Assembly: GCF_014191505.1 (NCBI RefSeq)
Contig: NZ_JACHWS010000004.1
Location: 308,654 to 372,653, forward strand
DNA length: 64,000 bases
Direction of reading: 5' to 3'
From: Hoyosella altamirensis
GTDB lineage: Bacteria; Actinomycetota; Actinomycetes; Mycobacteriales; Mycobacteriaceae
In this document: positions 8,014 to 16,764 of the stretch, one piece after another
Position numbering within the stretch: position 1 is the first letter of the stretch
How the letters are laid out: each line of letters begins with the position of its first letter
The notes under the pieces: model-generated
The model's input: the letters and a program-made list of their open reading frames with translations, nothing else
Database searches by the model: none
What the model was told of the DNA's origin: nothing
Translations under genes and position numbers: made by a program

Positions 8014-9024
8014 ATGGTGGAACAGATGAACGATGGCATGCCACCTGACAGCGGTCAGGCCATGCTGCATCGTCTCCTGGGTGCGTCGCAGGGCATGACG
8101 CTGGCAGAGCTGTCCGACGCTGCGGGCGTCACTGCGGAGCAAGCTTTGCGGCTCTGGCGCGCCCTCGGATTCGCCGAGCCCGCAGCCGACGAACAAGTCT
8201 TCACCTCCGCAGACGTCCAAGCCGTGGCGATCCTTGCGCGCCTTGAGGCGGGGGCGCGCCCGGACGAAGACCTCAGCTCCAGTTTGTTGCGCGCGCTTGG
8301 CCACCACATGTCGCGCCTTGCGAGTTGGCAGGTGATCGCGATGGAAGATCGCGCGGCACGGCGAAATGATGCCGGCGCCGCTGAGAGCGTGCGAACCGCG
8401 ATGGATTTCATCGCTGAGCACATCGACGATCTCGACAGCATCGTGTTGTACGCGTGGCGCCGCCAACTGTCAGCGATCGCGGCCTGGCGGCTCGGCCGCA
8501 TGTCGGAAGATGCGCAAAAGCTGCCTCTAACTGTCGGGTTTGCAGACATGGTTTCGTTTACGTCGCTCGTAGGAACGCTGAGCGCCGACGAACTTGCTCG
8601 GCTCGTCACGCGGTTTGAACTTGTAGCTATGGACATCGTCCTGCGCAACCGGGGCCGCGTTATCAAGATGATTGGCGACGCCATCCTGTTCGCAGCGGAC
8701 ACTCCAGGGCAGGGCGCTGACATCGCGACCCAATTGAGCGCCGCGATCTCGGGCCAGAATGATCTTCCCGACGTGCGGGTGGGGATGGCAACAGGTGAAG
8801 TCGTATCCAGGCTTGGTGACATCTTCGGTCAGCCAGTCAACGTGGCGAGCAGGCTGACCGAGCAGGCAGACCCCGGTACGGTGCTTGTTGACGAGGCGAC
8901 GGCTGCGGCTGTCGAGAAGACTGAGATGTATGTCGCCAAGACGTGCGCTCAGCGCAGTGTTAGGGGTGTCGGCGCCGTCACTCCGAGCGTTCTCGCACGT
9001 AGAGTGCCCGAAGGGTGTGAATGA
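8014..9024 (+). CDS. Class III adenylate cyclase with N-terminal regulatory domain
   Basis: This 336-residue protein should make cAMP from ATP. The C-terminal catalytic domain (about 165-325) has every key residue: metal-binding D178 (GFADM) and D222 (IGDAILF), adenine-selecting K218 and D269 (GDIFGQ), and transition-state N276 and R280 (VNVASR). The N-terminal half contains a MerR-like helical segment (MTLAELSDAAGVTAEQALRL) followed by helices, resembling the regulatory half of mycobacterial cyclases such as Rv1264 and Rv2212. No membrane segment is present. It lies 3 bp before the aldo/keto reductase gene. A second ATG at 8029 could also be the start. Confidence 0.9.
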   Translation: MVEQMNDGMPPDSGQAMLHRLLGASQGMTLAELSDAAGVTAEQALRLWRALGFAEPAADEQVFTSADVQAVAILARLEAGARPDEDLSSSLLRALGHHMSRLASWQVIAMEDRAARRNDAGAAESVRTAMDFIAEHIDDLDSIVLYAWRRQLSAIAAWRLGRMSEDAQKLPLTVGFADMVSFTSLVGTLSADELARLVTRFELVAMDIVLRNRGRVIKMIGDAILFAADTPGQGADIATQLSAAISGQNDLPDVRVGMATGEVVSRLGDIFGQPVNVASRLTEQADPGTVLVDEATAAAVEKTEMYVAKTCAQRSVRGVGAVTPSVLARRVPEGCE

Positions 9025-9027
9025 CTG

Positions 9028-9978
9028 ATGAGTGCACAGGCGGGAGAAGCGCGGCTGCTTTACGGATGTATGGGTCTCGGTGGGGACTGGAACGCGGAAG
9101 ACTACGGATCAGCTGAGATTGCGCACGCTGAAGCGGCTGTTGAAGCAGCGCTCGAGATTGGCATCACCACCTTCGACCATGCGGACATCTACCGCAGAGG
9201 CAAATCAGAGGCGGTGTTCGGTGAGCTGCTGGGACGGAACCCGTCGCTGCGTGGGCAGATCGACCTTCAGACTAAATGCGGGATCCGCCTCGCAGACGCA
9301 CACCGGGCGGGCATGTACGACCTCCGGGGGAACCATATCCGCACGAGCGTCGAAAAAAGCATGACGAGGCTCCGCACCGACGTGATCGATACCCTCCTCC
9401 TGCATCGCCCCGACCCGCTCGCCGATCCCGACGAGATCGCCGAAACGCTCATGTCGCTGCATAGTCAGGGAATGGTGCGACAGTTCGGCGTATCGAACAT
9501 GGACGCTCCGCAAATCGCCCTGCTGCAGTCGCGGCTGGAGTTGCCACTCGTGGTGAACCAGCTGGAAATGAGCCTGCACCGCCGCGACTGGCTCGAACTA
9601 GGAGTGCTCGTCAACACCACCCACGCGACGGAAGTGGGTTTTCCGAATGGCACCTTGGAACATTGCAGGATGCACGGGATCAGGCTGCAGGCCTGGGCCT
9701 CGCTCGCCCAGGGGAAGTACAGCGGGCTTCAGGGCACGACAGCCGAGCATGAGACCGCGCAACTGGTGGAGAAGCTAGCTGAGTCGAAGGGCACTACGCC
9801 AGAAACAATTTTGCTGTGGTGGCTGCAACGGCACCCAGCACGCATCGAGCCGGTAGTTGGCAGTGCACGTCCGGATCGGATCCGCAGCTGCCGCGACGCG
9901 GTAGGGCGCGCGCCGGAGTTGAGCCACGAGGAGTGGTACGAATTGTGGATTACCGCGCGCGGTGCGCCGTTGCCGTGA
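9028..9978 (+). CDS. Aldo/keto reductase
   Basis: A 316-residue NADPH-dependent carbonyl reductase with the (beta/alpha)8 fold. The catalytic tetrad is visible: Asp and Tyr in DHADIY, Lys in QTKCGI and His in LLLHRPD. The C-terminal cofactor-phosphate site lies around VVGSARPDRI. Overall pattern is closest to the YdhF-type subgroup. Its start follows the cyclase stop by 3 bp, so the two are probably on one message, though no functional link is evident. Substrate unknown. Confidence 0.88.
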   Translation: MSAQAGEARLLYGCMGLGGDWNAEDYGSAEIAHAEAAVEAALEIGITTFDHADIYRRGKSEAVFGELLGRNPSLRGQIDLQTKCGIRLADAHRAGMYDLRGNHIRTSVEKSMTRLRTDVIDTLLLHRPDPLADPDEIAETLMSLHSQGMVRQFGVSNMDAPQIALLQSRLELPLVVNQLEMSLHRRDWLELGVLVNTTHATEVGFPNGTLEHCRMHGIRLQAWASLAQGKYSGLQGTTAEHETAQLVEKLAESKGTTPETILLWWLQRHPARIEPVVGSARPDRIRSCRDAVGRAPELSHEEWYELWITARGAPLP

Positions 9979-9998
9979 CGAGCAGCCAGGACGGATGA

Positions 9999-10865
9999 AT
10001 GGGTATGGGGACAATTGGTGCTCCTGAGTGGTTCCGCCTCGCGATGGAGACGCCGGTAGATGTAGGCCAGGTTCGAGTCGACGGCGTTGACATCAGTTTT
10101 CGTGCTTGGGGCCAGGCCAGTGCGCCGACTGTTCTTCTCATCCACGGGGTGGCTGCGAACGCGAATTGGTGGGATCACATCGGTCCGCTGCTGTGTGAAT
10201 CGCGCCGCGTCATCGCGCTGAGTCTGAGCGGCCACGGTGACAGCGGACATCGCCGTTCGTACAGCTACGAGACGTGGGCCGACGAGGTGCGCGCAGTTCT
10301 GCACGAGTTCGCAGCACCTCGTCCCGTGATCATTGCTCACAGCATGGGCGGTCGAGTTGCCTACCAGGTCGCCGCGCACACGGATTCGCTCGGCGGTGTC
10401 GCCTTCCTTGATTCCGGTTTTGCGAAACCTCCCTCGTCGGGAAGCAGATCAGGGTTCGCTGAGATCGCGGCGACCAACAACCGTATCTATCGTGACCAGG
10501 ACTCGGCAGTCGCGGCATTCCAGCCAATCGGCACCTTCGACCGGATCGCGCCTTACTTGGCCCGGCACGTGGGGCTCCGTTCCGTTCGGCGCGTTGAGCG
10601 AGGCTGGACGTGGAAGTTCGATCCGTCGATCTTCTCAGCGCTCGCGCGGCCGCACGATGCCAGCAAACCCATCTCCTGCCCTGCTGCCCTTATTCGTGCG
10701 GGGCGCAACTCTGTGCTCAGCGACGAAGCGTTTCGTGCCACGCAAGAACTGCTCGGCCCGGATGCCGTCTATGAGGTGCTGGCTTCCAGCGGTCACCACG
10801 TAATGTTCGACGCGCCGCGTGAACTCGCAGCGCAGTTGCAAGCGCTACTGCACAAGTGGTCGTAG
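9999..10865 (+). CDS. Alpha/beta-hydrolase fold protein
   Basis: A 288-residue alpha/beta hydrolase with the full set of landmarks: oxyanion loop LLIHGVAANANWW, nucleophile elbow AHSMGG near residue 112, and a C-terminal catalytic His in SSGHHVMFDAP. AGGA upstream of the ATG at 9999 fits the start; a second ATG lies 6 nt further. The adjacent downstream enoyl-CoA hydratase gene suggests a role in breaking down an ester, lactone or ring-cleavage product, but this is inference. Confidence 0.85.
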   Translation: MGMGTIGAPEWFRLAMETPVDVGQVRVDGVDISFRAWGQASAPTVLLIHGVAANANWWDHIGPLLCESRRVIALSLSGHGDSGHRRSYSYETWADEVRAVLHEFAAPRPVIIAHSMGGRVAYQVAAHTDSLGGVAFLDSGFAKPPSSGSRSGFAEIAATNNRIYRDQDSAVAAFQPIGTFDRIAPYLARHVGLRSVRRVERGWTWKFDPSIFSALARPHDASKPISCPAALIRAGRNSVLSDEAFRATQELLGPDAVYEVLASSGHHVMFDAPRELAAQLQALLHKWS

Positions 10866-10887
10866 TTCGCAGACAGGCAGGTCAGTA

Positions 10888-11691
10888 ATGTCGCAGCAGC
10901 AGGTCCTCTCGTCCAAGGCAGATCGCATCGCCACATGGACGCTGAACCTGCCGGAGCAGCGTAATCCCATTTCGGATCAGACGGTGGTGGACCGCCTTAC
11001 TGAATTGGTTGCTGAGGTCAACGCCGATATGGACACCCGCGTCGTCATCTTGACTGGGGCGGGGAAGGGCTTCTCGTCCGGCGGGAACGTCAAACACATG
11101 GTTGAGCGCGAAGGCATTTTCGGTGGCACGCCAATCCAGCAGAGAAATGGCTACCGATCGGGAATCCAGCGAATCCCCCTCGCGGTCTACCACTGTGAGG
11201 TCCCCATCATCGCCGCCGTCAACGGCGCCGCTATCGGCGCTGGATGCGACTTGGCACTGATGTGTGACATGCGCATCGCGTCCGATACCGCAGTCTTCGC
11301 GGAAAGTTTCGTCAAACTCGGAATCATCCCAGGAGACGGCGGGGCGTGGCTATTGCCGCGGGCAGTCGGCAACGCGCGCGCGGCCGAGATGGCATTCACC
11401 GGCGACGCGGTCGATGCGCACACAGCACTCGAATGGGGCCTCGTCTCCAAGGTCGTCACACCAGACGAACTGATGGCCGAAGCGCGTGAACTTGCCGGGC
11501 GCGTTGCGAAGAACCCACCGCAGGCACTGAGAATGACTAAAAAGCTGTTACGTGAGGGCCAAAAGATGAGCCTGGAAAGCCTCCTGGAGCTTTCGGCCGC
11601 TATGCAGCCGCTCGCGCATCATTCCAACGACCATCGGGAAGCGCTGGCCGCATTCATGGAGAAGCGGCCGGGCCGCTTCACAGGCGACTGA
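10888..11691 (+). CDS. Enoyl-CoA hydratase/isomerase family protein
   Basis: A 267-residue crotonase-fold enzyme acting on acyl-CoA. The CoA-binding and oxyanion motifs are clear: AGKGFSSGGNVKHM, and the second oxyanion turn AAVNGAAIGAGCDLAL. Helix FAESFVKLGIIPGDGGAWLLPR holds Gly-Asp-Gly where hydratases have the second catalytic Glu, so the reaction may be isomerisation, hydrolysis or another crotonase chemistry instead of simple hydration. It begins 22 bp after the hydrolase gene. Start at ATG 10888 gives the usual family length. Confidence 0.88.
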   Translation: MSQQQVLSSKADRIATWTLNLPEQRNPISDQTVVDRLTELVAEVNADMDTRVVILTGAGKGFSSGGNVKHMVEREGIFGGTPIQQRNGYRSGIQRIPLAVYHCEVPIIAAVNGAAIGAGCDLALMCDMRIASDTAVFAESFVKLGIIPGDGGAWLLPRAVGNARAAEMAFTGDAVDAHTALEWGLVSKVVTPDELMAEARELAGRVAKNPPQALRMTKKLLREGQKMSLESLLELSAAMQPLAHHSNDHREALAAFMEKRPGRFTGD

Positions 11692-11721
11692 CCTGCGCCC
11701 CGGGCCGCGACTATCGGGGAT

Positions 11722-12276
11722 CTACCGGGGGGCGATCAGCCCGTCTAGAAGGATCTGCATTGGGACGGGCGACTTCGTGGCGAAGACCCCCGTGGCTGAA
11801 GGCGATTCCTGGTAGCCGAACTCACCTGCCTGATGGAACGCAGTCAGTGTCACTGGGGGTTCGAGATCAACGACCCAATAGTGCTGGATGCCCGCATCCG
11901 AGTACTCCACGCGTTTCGTGATCAGGTCTGTCTTCCGTGATCCAGGAGAGATGACCTCAATCGCGACGAGAACCGCATTCGCTGCAAGCCGGTTCACCGC
12001 ATCTCCTGGGCGGGCGATCACGATATCGGGGATCCGGATCGTCGGCAGGGGGCCAGCGTCGACACAGACCTCGAACTCTGTGATCGCCTCGAGCCCCGCC
12101 GGGAGCTGATCGTCGAGTTGCCTCCAGATGCGGTTCACAGCCCGTGCGTGGGGCAGCAGCGGCCGGGGGCTCACGATGAGGACGCCTTCCTGCAATTCGA
12201 CGTGGACCGAGCTGTCTTCGGCAAGTGCGTTCCAATCGGCCATGGAATGCAGTTTTGGGTGCCCCGCGTGCGTCAC
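11722..12276 (-). CDS. Uma2-family (DUF820) putative endonuclease
   Basis: A 184-residue protein of the Uma2 family, a PD-(D/E)XK nuclease fold expanded in cyanobacteria and actinobacteria. The nuclease core is visible as PDIVIA (catalytic Asp), then VAIEVISPGSRKTDLITKRV (Glu plus Lys motif), ending in GIQHYWVVDLE. The start is a GTG preceded by AAGGAGG. It stands alone with no partner or toxin-antitoxin neighbour; biological role of the family is unresolved. Confidence 0.85.
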   Translation of the reverse strand: MTHAGHPKLHSMADWNALAEDSSVHVELQEGVLIVSPRPLLPHARAVNRIWRQLDDQLPAGLEAITEFEVCVDAGPLPTIRIPDIVIARPGDAVNRLAANAVLVAIEVISPGSRKTDLITKRVEYSDAGIQHYWVVDLEPPVTLTAFHQAGEFGYQESPSATGVFATKSPVPMQILLDGLIAPR

Positions 12277-12394
12277 GCTGTGCCTCCTTGCTCGTGCATA
12301 AGTTCCAGGTTATGTGAGGACACTGACAGTAACCGCGACGCGCGCAAGTTTTGTCCTGGAGGATGCGAGCGGCGCACGAGAAGTGAATAGCTAC

Positions 12395-12455
12395 CCGCCC
12401 ACCTGCGAGCGACAATGCGAGTCTGGTCGTCCGGTTGTCGCGCAGAGGTGGGCGG
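12395..12455 (-). terminator. Large hairpin downstream of the TetR gene
   Basis: CCGCCCACCT (12395-12404) pairs with AGGTGGGCGG (12446-12455), and inside it GCGACAA (12409-12415) pairs with TTGTCGC (12435-12441), leaving a 19-nt loop. The structure lies 34 bp after the end of the leftward TetR gene, so it probably ends that transcript. There is no U-tract. The rest of 12277-12488 shows nothing else I can support. Confidence 0.55.
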
Positions 12456-12488
12456 TCGGCATGGCGTGCTGCCGCTAGAGGTTAACGC

Positions 12489-13208
12489 TCACGCGCTTTC
12501 TGACAGCTGGCTGATCGCCTCCGCTACGGGAACGTCTGGGGCGATCGTTACGCCGACGCCCTCCATGTTGATCGCGATGAGTTGCCAAATCCACTGGGCA
12601 AGGAGGGTTTCGAGACGTTCGGCGGTCATCCCTTTGCCCTTCTGGCGGCGCCAGCGGTTCACTGTCGAATCGACCAGGCCGACAAGTGCGAATGCCAGCG
12701 GTTCCGCGACGTCGGTCTGGCGGTCTGCGATCGCTAGGGCCGTGGTGAACATCTGGCTGACCTGCAGCGCCATCGCGGTCTTTGCGCCAGTGGCGACGTC
12801 CGGGCCGCGTGAACCGTCCCGCGAGGATCGTCGCCCCACGAATTGGTGCAGGTTTGGGTGCCGTTTTGTCCACTCGATATAGGTGTGGATCGCACGCCGG
12901 ATGAGCCGCTCGGCGGTGTCGTCGAGCGTGAAGGTCGGCATGAGGCCCGCTACAACCTCGTCAGCGATGTGGGTTCTGATCTGAAAGTCGAGGTCGGCGC
13001 GGTCGCGGAAGAAACGGTAAATGACCGCGCGGGTGACTCCGGAGCGTTTCGCGATCTCGCTCACGCCGACGTCGGGCCCCAGTTCCTCGACTGCGGCGAC
13101 AGCGCCTTCCAGGATGCGGAGGCGGCGCCGTTCCTTGTGTGCTTCCCACCGCACCGCACGCCGGTCCTCGGATGCGGGATCTTTTGCTGGTTTCTGCGAC
13201 ACGTTCAA
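12489..13208 (-). CDS. TetR-family transcriptional regulator
   Basis: A 239-residue TetR repressor. The HTH is at about residues 30-80 (GVSEIAKRSGVTRAVIYRFF is the recognition unit), and the rest is a helical ligand pocket. It diverges from the eight-gene acyl-CoA module, so it most likely represses that operon in the absence of a CoA-thioester ligand, as KstR, FadR-type and PsrA-type TetR proteins do. That link rests on position only. A loose inverted repeat (TGTGAGACAG at 13231, CTGATACACA at 13259) lies between the two genes. No KstR-type site is visible. Confidence 0.9.
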   Translation of the reverse strand: MNVSQKPAKDPASEDRRAVRWEAHKERRRLRILEGAVAAVEELGPDVGVSEIAKRSGVTRAVIYRFFRDRADLDFQIRTHIADEVVAGLMPTFTLDDTAERLIRRAIHTYIEWTKRHPNLHQFVGRRSSRDGSRGPDVATGAKTAMALQVSQMFTTALAIADRQTDVAEPLAFALVGLVDSTVNRWRRQKGKGMTAERLETLLAQWIWQLIAINMEGVGVTIAPDVPVAEAISQLSESA

Positions 13209-13311
13209 AGAATATCCGCCAACCTACTTGTGTGAGACAGTTTGAATCACCTACATTACTGATACACAGCGTCCCACACAGATGGGCGCCGATGATCAGG
13301 GAGTTCGTGCA

Positions 13312-14505
13312 ATGTCGCAGAACAGGGTTTTCGTCATCGGAGTAGGGATGACGAAATTTGAGAAGCCGGGCGCCGTGGAGTGGGACTACCCAGACATGGC
13401 GCGCACCGCGGGGATCAAAGCGCTCGACGACGCGGGGATCGCATACAACGAGGTTGAACAGGCCTACGCCGGTTATGTCTACGGGGAGTCGACATCGGGG
13501 CAGCGGGCGATCTACGAACTCGGGATGACGGGCATTCCGATCGTGAACGTCAACAACAACTGCTCCACTGGCTCAGCTGCCCTGTTCCTCGCCGCGCAGG
13601 CCATTAGGGGTGGTCTCGCGGACTGCACGCTCGCACTTGGATTCGAAAAAATGCAGCCGGGTTCGCTCGGCTCCACGTATGACGACCGCGAGCAGCCGAT
13701 GATGCGTCACCTGCTTGCGCTCGCGGAACTGCAGGAGTTCGCACTGCCGCCCGCGCCCTACATGTTCGGAGCAGCGGGCCGTGAGCACATGGAGAAGTAC
13801 GGCACAACAGCCGAACAATTCGCCAAGATCGGTGTGAAGAACCACCGGCACTCGCAAAACAATCCCTACGCGCAATTCCAGGATGAGTACACCCTCGACG
13901 AGGTGCTGAACTCGAAGGAGATCTACTCTCCGCTGACGAAACTGCAATGTTCACCGACGTCGGACGGCGCGGGCGCAGCGATCCTCGCCAGCGAAAAGTT
14001 CGTTGACGACCATGGTCTCGGCAGGTACGCGGTAGAAATCGTCGGCCAGGCTATGGTCACCGACCTGAGTTCCACTTTCGATGCAAAAAGCGCCATCACC
14101 CTCGTCGGCGCGGACATGACTCGGACAGCGGCGCGGAAAGTCTATGAGCAGGCAGGAATCGGACCTGACGAAGTAGACGTCATCGAACTGCACGACTGCT
14201 TCTCGAGCAACGAGCTGATCACCTATGAAGCGCTTGGACTGTGCGCGGAAGGTGAAGGCGGAAAGCTCGTCGACAACGACGACACGACGTACGGCGGACG
14301 CTGGGTTGTGAACCCCTCCGGCGGGCTCATTTCCAAGGGCCACCCACTCGGCGCGACCGGACTCGCACAGTGTGCAGAACTCACCTGGCAGCTTCGCGGC
14401 AAGGCCGACAAGCGGCAGGTCGCCGACGCGAAGATCGCACTTCAGCACAACATCGGGCTAGGCGGCGCGGTTGTCGTCACCGCTTACCGGCCTGCCGAAC
14501 GCTAA
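13312..14505 (+). CDS. Thiolase-like lipid-transfer protein (SCP-x/Ltp type)
   Basis: A 397-residue thiolase-superfamily enzyme of the SCP-x/Ltp branch. The nucleophile Cys sits in [15 protein letters not shown] near residue 83, and the C-terminal half has [10 protein letters not shown] and [15 protein letters not shown], which replace the usual thiolase C-G-G-G-G-H end. This branch catalyses thiolytic or retro-aldol/Claisen cleavage of branched or steroid side-chain acyl-CoAs. In Ltp aldolases a separate DUF35 protein is required; none is found here, which favours thiolysis. It is the first gene of the module; the start at 13312 gives the conserved N-terminus [12 protein letters not shown]. 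Confidence 0.88.
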   Translation: MSQNRVFVIGVGMTKFEKPGAVEWDYPDMARTAGIKALDDAGIAYNEVEQAYAGYVYGESTSGQRAIYELGMTGIPIVNVNNNCSTGSAALFLAAQAIRGGLADCTLALGFEKMQPGSLGSTYDDREQPMMRHLLALAELQEFALPPAPYMFGAAGREHMEKYGTTAEQFAKIGVKNHRHSQNNPYAQFQDEYTLDEVLNSKEIYSPLTKLQCSPTSDGAGAAILASEKFVDDHGLGRYAVEIVGQAMVTDLSSTFDAKSAITLVGADMTRTAARKVYEQAGIGPDEVDVIELHDCFSSNELITYEALGLCAEGEGGKLVDNDDTTYGGRWVVNPSGGLISKGHPLGATGLAQCAELTWQLRGKADKRQVADAKIALQHNIGLGGAVVVTAYRPAER

Positions 14506-14540
14506 ATAATCCACCCTCAAACACACATCAGGAGACCATC

Positions 14541-14972
14541 ATGGCATCAGTGTCCGTCACCAAATTCATCCCCGTTCCGCCAGAAAAGGGCTGGGCAGCC
14601 CTGCTTGACCTCTCGCGCTGGGACGAGTGGCTGAAGATGCACGTCAAGTGGAAGAGCGAACTGCCCGAAACTCCAGGCCAGGGAACACAGATCACCCAGG
14701 TCATCTCCGTAATGGGAATGGCGAACAAAATCGAGTGGACTGTCGAAGAGTTCGAAGAACTCAGCCACGTGCGCATCACCGGCACCGGCATGGCTGGCGT
14801 CAAGGTTGACATCTCCTTCGGCGTCGAGCCTGAAGGTGAAGGAACCAAAGCGACGATCGACGCATCGTTCAACGGCGCGATGATCGTCGGACCGATCGGT
14901 AAAGCTGTAGCGAAGCATGCGCAAGCCGATCTCGATGAATCCATCGAGAAGTTCAGCGAACTGGTTTCCTGA
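14541..14972 (+). CDS. SRPBCC-family protein (polyketide cyclase/START-like)
   Basis: A 143-residue SRPBCC domain protein: a deep hydrophobic cavity formed by a curved sheet over a long C-terminal helix. The N-terminal VTKFIPVPPEKGWAALLDLS is typical of the polyketide-cyclase/dehydrase subgroup, and the C-terminal helix is AKHAQADLDESIEKFSELV. AGGAG precedes the ATG. Its place between thiolase and MaoC genes suggests binding of the hydrophobic acyl substrate or an intermediate. No catalytic residue can be named. Confidence 0.85.
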   Translation: MASVSVTKFIPVPPEKGWAALLDLSRWDEWLKMHVKWKSELPETPGQGTQITQVISVMGMANKIEWTVEEFEELSHVRITGTGMAGVKVDISFGVEPEGEGTKATIDASFNGAMIVGPIGKAVAKHAQADLDESIEKFSELVS

Positions 14973-14977
14973 GCCCG

Positions 14978-15838
14978 ATGAGCGCAGCCGCAAACACAAC
15001 TGCAGTCACATTCGACGCGTCAGGACTCGGCGAATGGACCGACGTCGAACGATTCGAAGTGACAGGGGAGCGCATCGCGGAATACGCCGCAGCGACGAAT
15101 GACCCCATCGAGCGGCACCGGCGCGGTGAAATCGCGCCGCCAGTGTTCGCCGTCGTGCCGGTGTTCATGTCCATGGCACCAGCTGCGCTGTCTGTTGCCC
15201 CCGTGGAGCTTTTGATGAAGCTCGTCCACGGGGAGCAGGACTTCCACTTTCATCGACCGATTTACCCTGGCGATCACCTTGCTGTCAGGGCGAAACCGAT
15301 TGGCTTCACAGGCCGAGATAATGGCTCGACAGTCGTGATCTACGCCGAAACCCGCGCGGACGACGGCGAACTCGTCAACGAACAATGGATGACGGCATTC
15401 TTCAGGAAAGTCGATGCGGGTTCCGCTGTCGGCGAGAAGGCGCCCGAGCACCGATTCAGCGAGTCACTCCGCGAGCAAGCCCCTGCGGTCGAGGTGGGGC
15501 AGCACATCGACGAGGACCAGACATTCCGCTACTCGCCGGCATCCGGTGATCCGATGCCGATCCACCTCGACGAAGAGATCGCGCGCATGTCCGGTCTTCC
15601 GGGGATCATCAACCACGGTCTCTGCACGCTGGCGTTCACCTCGTGGGCGGCGCTCACGGAACTTGCTGACGGTGAGACCGAGCGGATGCGCCGCTTAGCG
15701 GTGCGGTTCGCCAAGCCTGTACTCCCTGGTCAGGACATCAGTACCCGCTTCTGGCAGGCGGGAAACAGCATCTTCGCTTACGAGACCACTGTCGGGGACG
15801 ACGTCGTTCTGAAGGACGGACTCGTCGTCCTGTCGTGA
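14978..15838 (+). CDS. MaoC-type double-hotdog enoyl-CoA hydratase
   Basis: A 286-residue (R)-specific enoyl-CoA hydratase with two hotdog domains. The N-terminal half (about 20-150) is the FAS1-type dehydratase domain that lacks the active site. The C-terminal half holds the hydratase-2 motif, here YSPASGDPMPIH, with catalytic Asp and His present. It would hydrate a trans-2-enoyl-CoA to the (R)-3-hydroxyacyl-CoA. It begins 5 bp after the SRPBCC gene. The next gene is a matching hydroxyacyl-CoA dehydrogenase, as in peroxisomal multifunctional enzyme 2. Confidence 0.88.
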   Translation: MSAAANTTAVTFDASGLGEWTDVERFEVTGERIAEYAAATNDPIERHRRGEIAPPVFAVVPVFMSMAPAALSVAPVELLMKLVHGEQDFHFHRPIYPGDHLAVRAKPIGFTGRDNGSTVVIYAETRADDGELVNEQWMTAFFRKVDAGSAVGEKAPEHRFSESLREQAPAVEVGQHIDEDQTFRYSPASGDPMPIHLDEEIARMSGLPGIINHGLCTLAFTSWAALTELADGETERMRRLAVRFAKPVLPGQDISTRFWQAGNSIFAYETTVGDDVVLKDGLVVLS

Positions 15839-15884
15839 CTGCAACCACCCAAACTTCAGCCTCAACAAGGAGCTACGAGACATC

Positions 15885-16754
15885 ATGGGATCCCTGGAAG
15901 GCCGCGTGGCGATCATCACGGGCGCTGGTCGCGGCATAGGCCGCGAGCATGCCCTGCTTTTCGCCCGCGAAGGCGCGAGTGTCGTCGTGAACGACCTCGG
16001 CGGTGCGAACGACGGGACCGGCACTGATGCGGGTCCAGCGCAGCAGGTGGTCAACGAGATCACCGCGGCAGGGGGGAAAGCTGTCGCGAACACGAACAAT
16101 GTTGCGACCTGGGACGGCGCTGCCGAAATGGTCGAGCAGGCGATAGACGAGTTCGGCCGCCTCGATGTGCTGGTCAACAACGCGGGCATCCTGCGGGACG
16201 CCTACCTTGCCGGTATGGAGGAGAACCAGTGGGACGCGGTGATCGCCGTGCACCTCAAGGGGCATGCCGCGCCGCTCCGGCACGCTGCCGCGTACTGGAA
16301 GGCGCAGACCAAGGCCGGAAATCAGGTCAACGGTGCAGTTATCAACACATCTTCCGCGTCGGGAACGTTCATGCCGAACGCGGGTCAAAGCAATTACGGT
16401 GCGGCCAAAGCGGGCATCGCGGCGCTGACGCTCGTCGCGGCGGACGAACTTGACCGGTTTGGTGTTCGGGTGAATGCGATCGCCCCGATCGCTCGCACGC
16501 GCCTCACGCTGGCTACCCCGGGTATGGGCGCTCTTTTCGCTGAAGAAGTCCCTGAAGGCGAATTCGACGCGTTCAGTCCCGCGAACATTTCCCCACTTGT
16601 GGCGCGGCTGGCCAGCGCGGAATGCAAGCTCACGGGCAAGGTTTACGCCGTGCAGGGCGGTGCCATCACTGAATTGCAGGGCTGGAGCGCGGGCGAGACC
16701 ATCGAAGCCGAAGGTCCATGGACAGTCACCGAGCTTGCCGAGCGGCTGGGATAG
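15885..16754 (+). CDS. SDR-family 3-hydroxyacyl-CoA dehydrogenase
   Basis: A 289-residue short-chain dehydrogenase. The Rossmann signature TGAGRGIG is at residues 12-19, NNAG follows near 91, and the catalytic Ser-Tyr-Lys are in INTSSASGTF and SNYGAAK. The sequence resembles the dehydrogenase part of 17-beta-HSD type 4/MFE-2, which oxidises (R)-3-hydroxyacyl-CoA. Together with the MaoC protein upstream it would give the second and third steps of beta-oxidation. AAGGAG lies 12 nt before the ATG. Confidence 0.87.
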   Translation: MGSLEGRVAIITGAGRGIGREHALLFAREGASVVVNDLGGANDGTGTDAGPAQQVVNEITAAGGKAVANTNNVATWDGAAEMVEQAIDEFGRLDVLVNNAGILRDAYLAGMEENQWDAVIAVHLKGHAAPLRHAAAYWKAQTKAGNQVNGAVINTSSASGTFMPNAGQSNYGAAKAGIAALTLVAADELDRFGVRVNAIAPIARTRLTLATPGMGALFAEEVPEGEFDAFSPANISPLVARLASAECKLTGKVYAVQGGAITELQGWSAGETIEAEGPWTVTELAERLG

Positions 16755-16764
16755 GAGACCTGAC

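Noticed and set aside
12395-12455. Large hairpin considered as a mobile hairpin element or MITE
   Set aside because: No second copy is seen in the window and no target-site duplication. Its position after the TetR gene fits a terminator.
13209-13311. KstR/KstR2-type operator for the acyl-CoA module
   Set aside because: Neither the AAC-N2-GTT-type KstR core with flanking A/T nor the AAGCAAG-type KstR2 sequence is present. Only a loose inverted repeat is seen.
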